Counted from the first letter of the stretch, positions 36,001-46,014 are shown. The stretch is DNA of 64,000 nucleotides from Ktedonobacter robiniae (GCF_016587375.1 NZ_BNJG01000001.1:1674001-1738000), one strand, 5' to 3'. Notes: generated from the sequence alone by a model not told the origin. Translations and numbers: made by a program.

Positions 36001-36092
36001 CAGGTTCCTGGTGTACCCTCCATACATTCCTTCTACCAAAACCAAGCTTCATTGTTCAATCCAGAGGTAACTAACACCAGGGACCTGCTTTT
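36001..36092 (+). ncRNA. Candidate small RNA downstream of sigA
   Basis: TATAAT at 35990-35995 predicts a start at about 36001. The first 14 bases (CAGGTTCCTGGTGT, 36001-36014) pair with 36074-36087 (ACACCAGGGACCTG), with one G-U pair, and CTTTTTCTCTTCT follows, as in a rho-independent end. The ~60-base interior is pyrimidine-rich and includes CCCTCCAT (36016-36023), complementary to ribosome-binding sites. No protein frame fits. The -35 box is not recognisable. Not matched to a known RNA family. Confidence 0.5.
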
Positions 36093-36125
36093 TCTCTTCT
36101 CTTAGCTCATCAACACATTGCTTCT

Positions 36126-36206
36126 GCCGCCGTAGGCAGCAAGGGGGAAAAAGAATTTGGGGACACCCCAAAACCCGCAAGGGCTCTGCCCCTTGACCCC
36201 GTTCCC
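36126..36206. repeat. Dispersed repeat with GGGGACACCCC core, copy 2
   Basis: Same design as 9398-9477: small GC hairpin, GGAAAAAGAAT tract, TGGGGACACCCCAAAACCCGC, hairpin AAGGGCTCTGCCCCTT and GACCCCG. It lies 30 bases from the stop of the first rel gene. Confidence 0.75.
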
Positions 36207-36237
36207 CCATTCTTAGACATAAGGTTAGTTATCATGC

Positions 36238-38721
36238 CTAGGCCTGGGCGTCCGTGACTCTTCTACGCCCCATATCACGCTCTACCTGGAGAATATCCTT
36301 GACCTTTTCCAGACGCTTAAAGAGACGTGGCATGATTTCCAGGTCATTAATCTCCAGGGTTGCTGTAATCACGATACGCTCACGATTGTTGGCGTTTGTG
36401 CCAATTGAGAGCAAGTTCAGACCATACTCGGAGATAATCGTCGCTATATCCCGAATAAGTCCGGCACGGTCGCGCGCAAAAATGATAATGGGAACGTGAT
36501 AGCGCGGCTGGCTCATCCCCTGCCAGGTCACCGTAATAAAGCGCTCACCGCTCCGCTCATGCAAACGCATAGCGTTTGGGCAATCCGAGCGATGCACAAT
36601 GACGCCCTTGCCCCGACTGATAAATCCAACGATCTCGTCCCCAGGCAGAGGGCAACAGCAGTTAGCAAGTCGCGTCAGCAGGCCATCCACGCCCGCGACT
36701 TGTAGGTTCACCGCTGGCTGACGACTGGTGGCCGGCAGCGCCAGTTCGCCTGTTTCACCACGCTCGTCCCGGCTCTCTTTCCCCTCGCGTTGCTGGAAGT
36801 ACTCATGCGCCTTGACCGCAACCCCATGTGGCCGCATATCGTCAGCACCAATCGCCGAGAGGATATCCTCAAACGTGTCCATATGGAGCTCTTGACAGAG
36901 CCAGTTCTCCACTTCTTCAGTAATGGCCTCCATGCCTCTCAGGCCAGCAATGGACTTGAGAACCCGGTCCAGGCGTTCACTGCCAATCTGAATGTTGATG
37001 TCGCGTTCGTGAATCTTGAGGTAGCGGCGAATCTTGTTGCGTGCAGCCGCTGTTCGTGCGATGTTCAGCCAGTCGCGTGTGGGGTGCGCGGACCGGTTGG
37101 TCACGATATCGACGATCTCGCCACTTTTGAGTTCATAATCAAGCGGAACCATGCGTGTGACCAGGCGATCTCCGTCATGTCCTTCAACGTGAGAGATAAC
37201 CCTTGCACCCGCGCAGCTATCGCCAATTTTGGTGTGAATTCGGTAGGCAAAGTCCAGCGGGGTCGAGCCAACCGGCAGATCCTTGACCTCACCCCTGGGC
37301 GTGAATATAAAAATCTGTTCCTCGAACAGGTCATCTTTGACCGCCTCGACAAATTCGGAATCGGTGGCGTTGGCGGCTTTGATCTCGTGCTGCCACTCCG
37401 CCAGCTGGTGAATCCAGGTCAAGAGCTCCTTAGCAGTTGAGGAGGCATTATCGCCAATGTCTTTATAGTGCCAGTGCATGGCAACACCATACTCGGCCAT
37501 CTCATGCATGGCATGGGTACGGATCTGGATCTCCACCAGTTGATCATCCAGGCAGAAGACGGTGGTATGCAGGGCGCGATAGCCGTTGGGCTTGGGATTG
37601 GCGATAAAGTCTTTAATACGCCCCTCTTTGGGCTTCCACAGGCTGTGTACATGGCCCAGAGCGATATAACACTCATTGTCGGTGTCGACCAGGATACGAA
37701 AGGCGATCAGGTCATGAATCTGCGTGACATCGGCGGCTGCCTTTAACATTTCAAAGTCGCCCCCGGCCTCGCCTGTGCTACGCTCAAGTTTGCGATAGAA
37801 ACTGTAGTAGCGCTTCACCCGCCCTGAGACCACCGCGTTGACGCCAATGGACGCCATTTCCTGACGCAGCATCTCGCAGACGCTCTCTACATAGGAGCGC
37901 CACTGCTTACGTTCGGACTCAACGATTCCCTTCACCCACTGAAACTTATCAGGCTCCAGAATCTGGAAGGCCAGGTCTTCTAGCTCGCCCTCCACGCGCG
38001 ACATCCCCAGGCGACCTGCCAGCGGCGCATAAATCTCGCGCGTCTCCTCGGCTGTCGCCAGCATCTCCTGCCGATCCCCTTGATACTCTGGGTGGCACAT
38101 ATGGCGCATCACAAAGAGCCTGTATGCTAGCTTTAGCGAGACGACGCGGGGATCTTCCGCCATGGCAACAAACATTTTACGGACCGTTTCAGCCTGCTGG
38201 CGGCGCATGGCTTCGCGGACGCGCGGCTTCTTCCCATCACCTGAGGCACTGCTGCTACCTTCTTCGCGCTCGTCATGACTTTTTTTTGCGGCTGAGGTCT
38301 GGAGGTTCTGCGCGCTAAGAGCTGCGCTCACTGCCGTCACGCTCTGTTTCTTACGCTCGAGGATGTTGAAGCGCTCCATGCTGCCAACCACGCGGGCCGT
38401 TGTGCTGCCCACCCTGTCCTCAACCTCTTCCAGAGTCACAAGATCTGCATCAATAGCCTCAAAGACCAGGCCAGCGGCTACGCCAGCGGCATCCATATGC
38501 ATGTTAGCAAGAATGGAGGCCACGCCCAACGCATATTCTAGCGGAGGCACCAGGCGCTCGCCAGCCACTACATCGCTACAAACCTCTAGCACCAGTTGGA
38601 GCGCTTTCTCCACCATATCTACCTCATCGGTAGACATGTAGGAGCGTATCTGCTGGCGCAGATCTGCTACTGGTGAGGTCAAGTTCTCTTGAGGTGATAC
38701 GTGTTTCTCTATGTGAATCAT
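36238..38721 (-). CDS. Rel-family (p)ppGpp synthetase with a degenerate hydrolase domain
   Basis: 827 residues with the long RSH layout: N-terminal HD-type domain (~40-240), synthetase domain (~260-420), TGS (~480), zinc-finger region with CCCPLPGDE, and C-terminal ACT. In the HD domain the essential residues are gone: the HDVVED position reads VFEAIDAD and the KLADRLHNMR position reads KLAYRLFVMR. The synthetase keeps GRVKRYYSFYRKL, IKDFIANPKPNGYRALHTTV and EIQIRT. It should therefore make, but not degrade, the alarmone. A low-complexity insert (SSSASGDGKK) sits in the dead HD domain. Its paralogue is at 39259-41661 on the same strand. Confidence 0.93.
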   Translation of the reverse strand: MIHIEKHVSPQENLTSPVADLRQQIRSYMSTDEVDMVEKALQLVLEVCSDVVAGERLVPPLEYALGVASILANMHMDAAGVAAGLVFEAIDADLVTLEEVEDRVGSTTARVVGSMERFNILERKKQSVTAVSAALSAQNLQTSAAKKSHDEREEGSSSASGDGKKPRVREAMRRQQAETVRKMFVAMAEDPRVVSLKLAYRLFVMRHMCHPEYQGDRQEMLATAEETREIYAPLAGRLGMSRVEGELEDLAFQILEPDKFQWVKGIVESERKQWRSYVESVCEMLRQEMASIGVNAVVSGRVKRYYSFYRKLERSTGEAGGDFEMLKAAADVTQIHDLIAFRILVDTDNECYIALGHVHSLWKPKEGRIKDFIANPKPNGYRALHTTVFCLDDQLVEIQIRTHAMHEMAEYGVAMHWHYKDIGDNASSTAKELLTWIHQLAEWQHEIKAANATDSEFVEAVKDDLFEEQIFIFTPRGEVKDLPVGSTPLDFAYRIHTKIGDSCAGARVISHVEGHDGDRLVTRMVPLDYELKSGEIVDIVTNRSAHPTRDWLNIARTAAARNKIRRYLKIHERDINIQIGSERLDRVLKSIAGLRGMEAITEEVENWLCQELHMDTFEDILSAIGADDMRPHGVAVKAHEYFQQREGKESRDERGETGELALPATSRQPAVNLQVAGVDGLLTRLANCCCPLPGDEIVGFISRGKGVIVHRSDCPNAMRLHERSGERFITVTWQGMSQPRYHVPIIIFARDRAGLIRDIATIISEYGLNLLSIGTNANNRERIVITATLEINDLEIMPRLFKRLEKVKDILQVERDMGRRRVTDAQA

Positions 38722-39154
38722 TGCCTTCTATCGTTTTACCAGACTACTACCATTCACCCCTTAGAACACTCGACATGGGCGTTATATTTCGCTACACATA
38801 TCTTTTTTACAAAGGGGACATCAGAGAGCAGTCTGATGAAAACCATCCCTGGTAATATGTACTCTGCTTACTATACGTTTTGTATACCGGGTTGTTGGAC
38901 GCTGCCACCTACAATATAGGCCATCCACCCCACAAACATCCTACTTCTGTCAACGCATCAACACTTCCATCTGTTCCTACCATAACACAAAACGAGCTAA
39001 TCTTGGCTAACATGAGACATAACTATGACTTGTGGGCTGGTACCAGACCCATCTTTATACAGCAGAGGGAGAAAGTGCCAGCAATAAGGAACAGCGTCGT
39101 TTGTTCGCAAGGAGCAGCAAGTACGCATCTCTTCCTGGCCCAGGAGAGAGAATT
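38722..39154. other. Intergenic region between the two rel genes
   Basis: About 430 bases with no gene recognised. It probably carries the promoter of the downstream rel gene, but no consensus pair was found. Confidence 0.4.
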
Positions 39155-39261
39155 ACTTCTTCTCCGAAACCCTGAGCGTTTATCCCCGAATGGGGGCGAA
39201 GCGCTAGTCACGCGAGTGGCACGTGCCCCGAATGGGGGTTGGGTTTCGGAATAAGATCTTA
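39155..39261 (+). repeat. Dispersed palindromic repeat (CCGAAA family), copy 2, expanded
   Basis: Same ends as copies 1 and 3 (ACTTCTTCTCCGAAACCCTGAGCG ... GGGTTTCGGAATAAGATCTTA in parts) but with extra internal sequence containing two CCCCGAATGGGGG hairpins. Its last three bases on the minus strand are the TAA stop of the rel gene. Confidence 0.75.
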
Positions 39262-41661
39262 GTGGGCGTTAAGCGCACGCTCCACACTGACGACATTCTT
39301 TACCTGGCGCAGGCGACGCAAGATGCGCTCAATCTGATCCAACACGCCTTCAGTGGCCATGACTTCTAATGTCGCTGTAATCACTGCTTTGTGGACAGAG
39401 GGGTTCGTAGTGGATGTGACCGTGGTCATATTGACGCCCGCGTCGGCGACAACAGCCGCAACGTCACGTAAGAGGCCTGAGCGATCATGCGCTACGATGG
39501 TAATAGGCGAGAGATAGGTCTCTGGTTCAATCTGCAACCAGTTGAGCTCAATGACGGCCTTCGCACTTTCTCGATGGCGTCTGACGCGCGTACAATCACT
39601 GCGATGGACATACATTCCCTTACTGGGGTTGAGCATCCCAACAATTTCGTCGCCGGGCAGAGGACAACAACATTGGGCGAGTTTGACGACCGCGCTCCCT
39701 TCGCTCTCCTTGCTCGTATGCTGGTTCGCGCCCTCGCCATGCGTTAGCTCATTTACCTGGCGCACCAGGGGGAGCAGATGTAACATGACATCTTCCACCT
39801 GCAGATCCTCACGCCCAATTGCAATATAGATATCATCGCGATTAGCGTACTTGCGCAGATCGCCCGTTTTATCCTCGTTGCGGGCCTGGTTGAGCAATTC
39901 CTCAACGGGGGCATTCAGCCCAACGGCACCGGCGGTCTTTAAGGCCAGGTCGAGCCGCTCTTTGCCGAGTTGGAGATTGATCTCGCGCTCATAGGTCTTC
40001 AGGTAGCGGCGAATCTTGTTGCGCGCCGCGGCTGTCCGCGCAAAACTGAGCCAGTCGCGTGTGGGGTGGACAGTGCGGTTGACCATGATGTCCACGATCT
40101 CGCCGCCCTTAAGCTCATAGTCCAGGGGTACCAGGCGCGTCACCAGGCGTCCGCTGTCATCTGTATTGGTAATGATGCGCGCGCCCGCACAGTGGTCACC
40201 AATATCGGTATGGATACGATACGCCATATCCAAAGGAGTCGAACCACGAGGCAAATCTTTGACCTCACCTTTAGGCGTAAAGACAAAGATCTGCTCCTGA
40301 AAGATGTCGCCCTTGACGGCCTCCACGAATTCGTCCGCACTCTGGGGAAGTTCGCGTTGCCATTGCCGCAACTGCTCAATCCAGGCCACCATCTCTTTGT
40401 AGGAGAGCTTCCAGCTATGAGGCGAGGGATCCTCCTTCACCATCCGGTCTTTGAGGTACCAGTAATTGGCGATGCCATACTCGGCGGTACGTTGCATATC
40501 GTGTGTGCGAATCTGAATCTCCGCCAGGCGGTTATCAAAGCAGAAAACAGTGGTATGCAGCGATTGATAGCCATTAAGCTTGGGCGTGGCGATAAAGTCT
40601 TTAATGCGTCCATCCTTGGGTCGCCAGAGGGCATGAATATGCCCGAGCGCCAGGTAACACTCGTTATCGGTATGCACCAGGATGCGGAAGGAGACCAGGT
40701 CGTGTAGCTGACTGAGATCCGCGCCAGAGGGCTGTCCAGAGACATATCCGAGCTTGCGGTTGATGCTCGCCAGGTGCTTCTGCCAGGCCTGTATCTCAGC
40801 CTGAATGCCCGCGCGCTGCATTTCCTCGCGCAAGATGCGGCCGACCTCGTCGATAAAGGGCATTCGCCGCTGTACCTCTTCCTCCACCTCGTGTTTGAGC
40901 CAGGCATAGCGCTCCGGGTCCTGGTAACTTAGAACCAGGTCCTCTAGCTCAGCCTGCACCTGCATCATGCCCAACCGGCGCGCTAGAGGCGCGTAGATCT
41001 CGCTGGTCTCGCGCGTCTTACTCTGCTGTTGCACGGTCGACATCGCAGCCAGGGTCCGCATATTATGGATACGGTCGGCAAGTTTGAGCACAACGACACG
41101 AGGATCTTCCGCCATGGCTAAGAGCATCTTCCGCACCGTCTCGGTCTTCTCACGACGCTTATCTACAACCGAGAGCGTCTGCTGCACAGGCTCTGCTGGC
41201 TCCTGGTCTGGCGCGTTATCGAGCGATTGAGCAGCCTTATTCGGCTTGCCCGCCAGGGCATCAAACTTTGTCACTCCATCAACGATATTCGCCACTTGCT
41301 GGCCAAACTGCTCAGTCAGGTCATCCAGTGAGTAGTCGGTATCCTCCACAACATCGTGTAGCAGGGCCGCCATAATGCCTTCAGCATCGATACGCATACC
41401 TGCCAGCAGGAGCGCCACCTCAAGAGGGTGCTGAATATAGGGTTCGCCCGACTTCCTTACTACACCCTTGTGTGCATGTTTCGCCAGTTCATAGGCATGA
41501 CGTATTCGCTCTAGATCCGCATCCGCCAGGTACTGGTGAGCTTCATCTAGCAGATCTTCGATTGTCATCTGTGACGGTGCAAGATTCGTCTGCGGCTCCC
41601 CTGTTTTCAGGATGGTCGTCTGTTGCGAATCTTCGATGCTTCTCTCAAAGTTGGTAGCCAT
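39259..41661 (-). CDS. Rel/SpoT-family (p)ppGpp hydrolase-synthetase with altered synthetase site
   Basis: 800 residues in the long RSH layout. The HD hydrolase domain is complete: GEPYIQHPLEVALLL, LLHDVVEDT and KLADRIHNMRTL. TGS, CCCPLPGDE and ACT parts follow. In the synthetase the ATP-binding GRPKH element reads AWQKHLASINRKL, so the conserved Gly-Arg is Ala-Trp and a Tyr is Asn, while KDFIATPKLNGYQSLHTTV and EIQIRT remain. Hydrolysis is expected to be normal and synthesis weak or lost; this is inference. Stop codon is contributed by a repeat. A strong promoter lies at 42033-42060. Confidence 0.94.
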   Translation of the reverse strand: MATNFERSIEDSQQTTILKTGEPQTNLAPSQMTIEDLLDEAHQYLADADLERIRHAYELAKHAHKGVVRKSGEPYIQHPLEVALLLAGMRIDAEGIMAALLHDVVEDTDYSLDDLTEQFGQQVANIVDGVTKFDALAGKPNKAAQSLDNAPDQEPAEPVQQTLSVVDKRREKTETVRKMLLAMAEDPRVVVLKLADRIHNMRTLAAMSTVQQQSKTRETSEIYAPLARRLGMMQVQAELEDLVLSYQDPERYAWLKHEVEEEVQRRMPFIDEVGRILREEMQRAGIQAEIQAWQKHLASINRKLGYVSGQPSGADLSQLHDLVSFRILVHTDNECYLALGHIHALWRPKDGRIKDFIATPKLNGYQSLHTTVFCFDNRLAEIQIRTHDMQRTAEYGIANYWYLKDRMVKEDPSPHSWKLSYKEMVAWIEQLRQWQRELPQSADEFVEAVKGDIFQEQIFVFTPKGEVKDLPRGSTPLDMAYRIHTDIGDHCAGARIITNTDDSGRLVTRLVPLDYELKGGEIVDIMVNRTVHPTRDWLSFARTAAARNKIRRYLKTYEREINLQLGKERLDLALKTAGAVGLNAPVEELLNQARNEDKTGDLRKYANRDDIYIAIGREDLQVEDVMLHLLPLVRQVNELTHGEGANQHTSKESEGSAVVKLAQCCCPLPGDEIVGMLNPSKGMYVHRSDCTRVRRHRESAKAVIELNWLQIEPETYLSPITIVAHDRSGLLRDVAAVVADAGVNMTTVTSTTNPSVHKAVITATLEVMATEGVLDQIERILRRLRQVKNVVSVERALNAH

Positions 41662-42032
41662 GTAATCTTACGTCATACCTTTCAATTGAGCACAGTTGTC
41701 AGTCCCTCTACCGCGGACTGTTTCAGGCTAGCTTCGGCATAGATCCCGACTGCCTTTGACTCAATCCGTTGCCGTCCCCATGTCACACTATTCGGGATAG
41801 CGTCACCTTTCTCTCCCCTTGCATCCTGGTATTGGAATGTCCTACGCAACGGCATAAAATACTAGTAAAAAGAGGGAGAGAAGGCATCTCCCGAGGTGCT
41901 TCGTGGTTTATTGTTCTATTTCACCAGCAAAGCCACATAGCCTGGCTTTGCCTCCACATAAGACACCCCTAAGCGATGCCTCCTCTTCCAGGTAGGACAT
42001 TTCTGCCTATGAGTTAAACAGGTTATTACTTT

Positions 42033-42060
42033 ATTATAAGGTGCTATATTCCCCTGTCAA
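42033..42060 (-). promoter_or_regulatory. Strong promoter for the rel gene at 39259-41661
   Basis: Perfect TTGACA (42060-42055) and perfect TATAAT (42038-42033), 16-base spacer, pointing at rel. The leader would be ~365 bases, unusually long, with no frame recognised in it. Confidence 0.75.
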
Positions 42061-42258
42061 GCGAGGACTCCGTTTTCACTTCATAATTAAAAACGCACAC
42101 ATCGATTTTGCCAGGGCACAGGAGAGGAGAGGAAAAGCCTCATTGTATTACATTGTATTACGTTTAAACACGCCTGGACGTCACCATATTCCGCCAATTA
42201 TACGACTACTTATTTCCATTGTACCAACCTGGTAGTTAGTTTCTTTCATAGAAAAAGC

Positions 42259-42297
42259 CAGAGGCTAAGCAAAGAACACATCTTTGCTTAGCCTCTG
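42259..42297 (-). terminator. Intrinsic terminator after the zinc-ribbon gene
   Basis: Perfect 17-base arms (42259-42275, 42281-42297), 5-base loop; on the minus strand it is followed by GGCTTTTTC. It lies ~190 bases after the stop of the gene at 42483. The DNA between shows nothing clear. Confidence 0.75.
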
Positions 42298-42482
42298 ATT
42301 ACTTGTGAGCGAAAAACGAGAGTTCCGGTCAGATAAGATTTCTATGTCTGGCCTTAGTTCCAGGGCTTGAGCAACCTGGCGGGCGTCGTCGAAACAACGT
42401 ATACCAGGCCGACAAGCTTCTTTCCTAAGAGCGATAGTGGCTCTTCTCTTGCAAACGCTCGCTTCTTCATTGTGCGCTGCTT

Positions 42483-42791
42483 TTAGCTGTGGGCTGCACC
42501 ACGAACTTTGTCAAAGCAGGAGCTACAATAGACGGGGCGATCCTTGGTAGGAAGGAAGGGCACCTGGGTCTCCGCACCACACTCGGCACAAATAACAGGA
42601 TGCATTTCTCGCGGGGCGCGCTCAGAACGACCGGTTGAACCCACAGAGTTGCGACGCGCCTCACGGCAGGGACGACAGCGACTCGGCTGATTCATCAGGC
42701 CTTTTTGCTGGTAAAACTCTTGCTCTCCGGCGGTGAACAGGAAATCATTTCCGCAATCACGGCACTTCAGGGTTTTGTCATCGAAGCTCAA
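42483..42791 (-). CDS. Double zinc-ribbon protein, 102 aa
   Basis: Two Cys-based ribbons. The first, residues 10-45, reads CRDCGNDFLFTAGEQEFY...CRPCR and belongs to the probable zinc-ribbon type found in many environmental bacteria. The second, residues ~68-95, reads CAECGAETQVPFLP...YCSSCF, the CxxC-x20-CxxC type. A basic linker rich in Arg and Ser joins them. Start ATG is preceded by AGGAGG. Function unknown; nucleic-acid binding is plausible. It is monocistronic and divergent from tgt. Confidence 0.88.
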   Translation of the reverse strand: MSFDDKTLKCRDCGNDFLFTAGEQEFYQQKGLMNQPSRCRPCREARRNSVGSTGRSERAPREMHPVICAECGAETQVPFLPTKDRPVYCSSCFDKVRGAAHS

Positions 42792-43098
42792 CTAGGACCT
42801 CCTTAGTGAATAGAAGAATGGTAAACCTCCAGGTCCTTCTCCTAGCGGATGTCACCAGCCATTCTTTCCCCTTACCAGCGAGGGAAGTATGTAACTCTGG
42901 ACGAGCACCGTACGCGAGACCGAGATGGATACCGGAAAACAGCATACACTATCTTTTGTTGATTTTCAAGAGTTTTACGCCGATTCTGTACATATCTCTT
43001 CATATTTTTATGTATATTTTATATCTTGCCATTTTTCATACATTTTTATCTCTCTTTTTTGCTTGCTATGTGGCTTTTTATCAGCTCCTTCACTTCTC
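42792..43098. other. Intergenic region upstream of the zinc-ribbon gene
   Basis: About 300 bases, T-rich around 42960-43080, with no gene or consensus promoter that I could support. Confidence 0.4.
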
Positions 43099-43183
43099 GC
43101 CACTACGTGGCTCGCGGGGTAATAAGTTGTGTGATCCTGCCGGGGTTGCCTTCGGCAACCCCGGCAGGATCACACAACTTATT
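43099..43183. repeat. Two-hairpin element, copy D
   Basis: Small hairpin GCCAC-TAC-GTGGC (43099-43111), then 30-base perfect arms (43121-43150, 43154-43183), 3-base loop. The end of its right arm (CACAACTTATT) matches the adjoining tandem repeat units. Confidence 0.85.
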
Positions 43184-43190
43184 TGGCTAT

Positions 43191-43266
43191 AAGTCGTAAA
43201 CCAGCAGTTCCACAACTTTTTTGGATATAGGTCGTAAGTCAGCAGTTCCATAACTTTTTTGGATGT
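43191..43266. repeat. Tandem repeat 2 x 38 bases upstream of tgt
   Basis: Units 43191-43228 and 43229-43266 differ at about six positions (shared CAGCAGTTCCA and AACTTTTTTGGAT). The 18 bases before the first unit (CACAACTTATTTGGCTAT) look like the end of a further unit cut by element D. Confidence 0.8.
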
Positions 43267-43402
43267 AATCAGGCAGTACGTGGGGGTTGCTCTTGACCTT
43301 TATGAGACAATAGACAGCGAACTTTTAAGCGCTGTGTGCATAGATTCAGGTTTTTCTTTGTGCATTGCATATCATGGTATTCCGCCTTTAATTATATATT
43401 AG

Positions 43403-44608
<1,206 letters not shown>

Positions 44609-44640
44609 GCCTGAAAACCCTGGAGGAGATGTCGAGTCTT

Positions 44641-45471
44641 ATGTCAGCAACCACTTATCGCTTTATTCATACAGGTGTGCAGGATGCAGCCTTGAACATG
44701 GCCATTGATGAGGCCATCCTCCTACATCACATTGAGGAGAAGGTCCCGCCCACGCTGCGCGTCTTCCAATGGAAGCAGCCAGCCATTAGCCTGGGACGCT
44801 TCCAGAATGTTGAGCGCGAAATTGAGCAGGAGGTCTGCGCGCGCGAGAATGTGGCCCTGGTTCGCCGTCCTACAGGCGGGAGAGCCGTCTATCATCGTGA
44901 TGAGTTTACTTATAGTATCACCATAGGGAAGCGCGAGGGCGTGCCATCTGGAGTCGTGGCGGCCTATGCCTACCTCCTGCAAGGGCTTATTCAAGCGCTA
45001 CAACATCTCGGCCTCAACGCAATCATCAGCGATGAGCGGGTCAGTAAAACGCCCTCGGCGGCCTGCTTTGCCTCTTCTACGCAGGCCGATTTGACAGTCG
45101 ATGGCTTTAAACTGATTGGCAGCGCTCAGGTGTGGAAAGAGGCTTCGCTCCTCCAACAGGGCTCACTCCCGCTGGGTGACCGCGCAGCCGAGTTTTTCTC
45201 GCTCCTGCGCTTCCCTTCTGAAGAGGCTCGATCCCAGGCCCTGGCCCAGTACAATACGAAAACAGCTCCCCTCCATGCCTTCGCCCCACAGGCAACCTGG
45301 GGCGAGGTCGCGCAGGCTTTTCGCCTGGGCTTCAGCTCCTTCCTGGAGCATGAGTTTGTACCTGGCGAGCTCTTATCCTCTGAGTGGGACATGGCCCGGC
45401 AGCTCGTGGCCGAGAAATATAATCACCTCACCTGGCGCAAAGAGAAAGTCACGCTCATCGAGCATCTATAA
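44641..45471 (+). CDS. lipM: Octanoyl/lipoyl transferase, LipM/LplA type
   Basis: A 276-residue biotin/lipoate ligase-fold enzyme that attaches octanoate or lipoate to carrier proteins. Seen: RVFQWKQPAISLGRFQ, the RRPTGGRAVYHRDEFTYS motif and SAACFASSTQADLTVDGFKLIGSAQ, where the Cys matches the acyl-binding residue of LipM proteins. An LplA ligase with lost C-terminal part is the alternative. ATG 44641 was chosen over 44629 because GGAGGAG stands 12 bases upstream of the former and directly touches the latter. It follows tgt. Confidence 0.85.
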   Translation: MSATTYRFIHTGVQDAALNMAIDEAILLHHIEEKVPPTLRVFQWKQPAISLGRFQNVEREIEQEVCARENVALVRRPTGGRAVYHRDEFTYSITIGKREGVPSGVVAAYAYLLQGLIQALQHLGLNAIISDERVSKTPSAACFASSTQADLTVDGFKLIGSAQVWKEASLLQQGSLPLGDRAAEFFSLLRFPSEEARSQALAQYNTKTAPLHAFAPQATWGEVAQAFRLGFSSFLEHEFVPGELLSSEWDMARQLVAEKYNHLTWRKEKVTLIEHL

Positions 45472-45479
45472 GACCTCTC

Positions 45480-45566
45480 GTGCCTGCGGCGCTCGCCGCG
45501 GTTAGTGATATGTGCATGTGAATTGGCAGCCGCAGGCTGCCAATTCACATGCACATATCACTAACC
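45480..45566. repeat. Two-hairpin element, copy E
   Basis: Small hairpin GTGCC-TGC-GGCGC with one G-U pair (45480-45492), then 32-base perfect arms (45500-45531, 45535-45566), 3-base loop. It follows lipM. Confidence 0.85.
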
Positions 45567-45698
45567 AGAAATAACTCGCACACGGGTTAAACCAACTCTT
45601 TATGACTTCTGACCTATTGCTTCTCAACTTCTCAAGGTAAAGAGCCGAAAAAGAAAGTCAGAGGGTGTCACTGCCTGCCGCCTTGCCTGTTGTACACA

Positions 45699-45727
45699 TT
45701 GCATGGATACACGTGGTGCGGTACAAT
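45699..45727 (+). promoter_or_regulatory. Probable promoter for the HbpS-like gene pair
   Basis: TTGCAT (45699-45704) and TACAAT (45722-45727) with a 17-base spacer. A leader of ~280 bases with no recognised structure follows. Confidence 0.6.
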
Positions 45728-46014
45728 AGTCCAGATACGGACTGACTGGAACTTTTCCGGGTCAAAGCATACACCGGGCCAGAAAAAAAGCGCCAGCCTA
45801 CATGCTTGCATTGCTTGCATCAACGCCAGCCAGATACAGAGCTACAAGAGTAGCGACATGGTACGAGAGCGCCAACACGAAACCTGGCAAGCCTGGACTT
45901 GTATCAGCATATGAAACATTATCAACATTAGATGCCATCCACGCCTGGGGCGCGGCACACCAGCACCAGTCCTGCACATATTTGTTTCATCTAATAGTAA
46001 GGAGTTTCTTGGCT

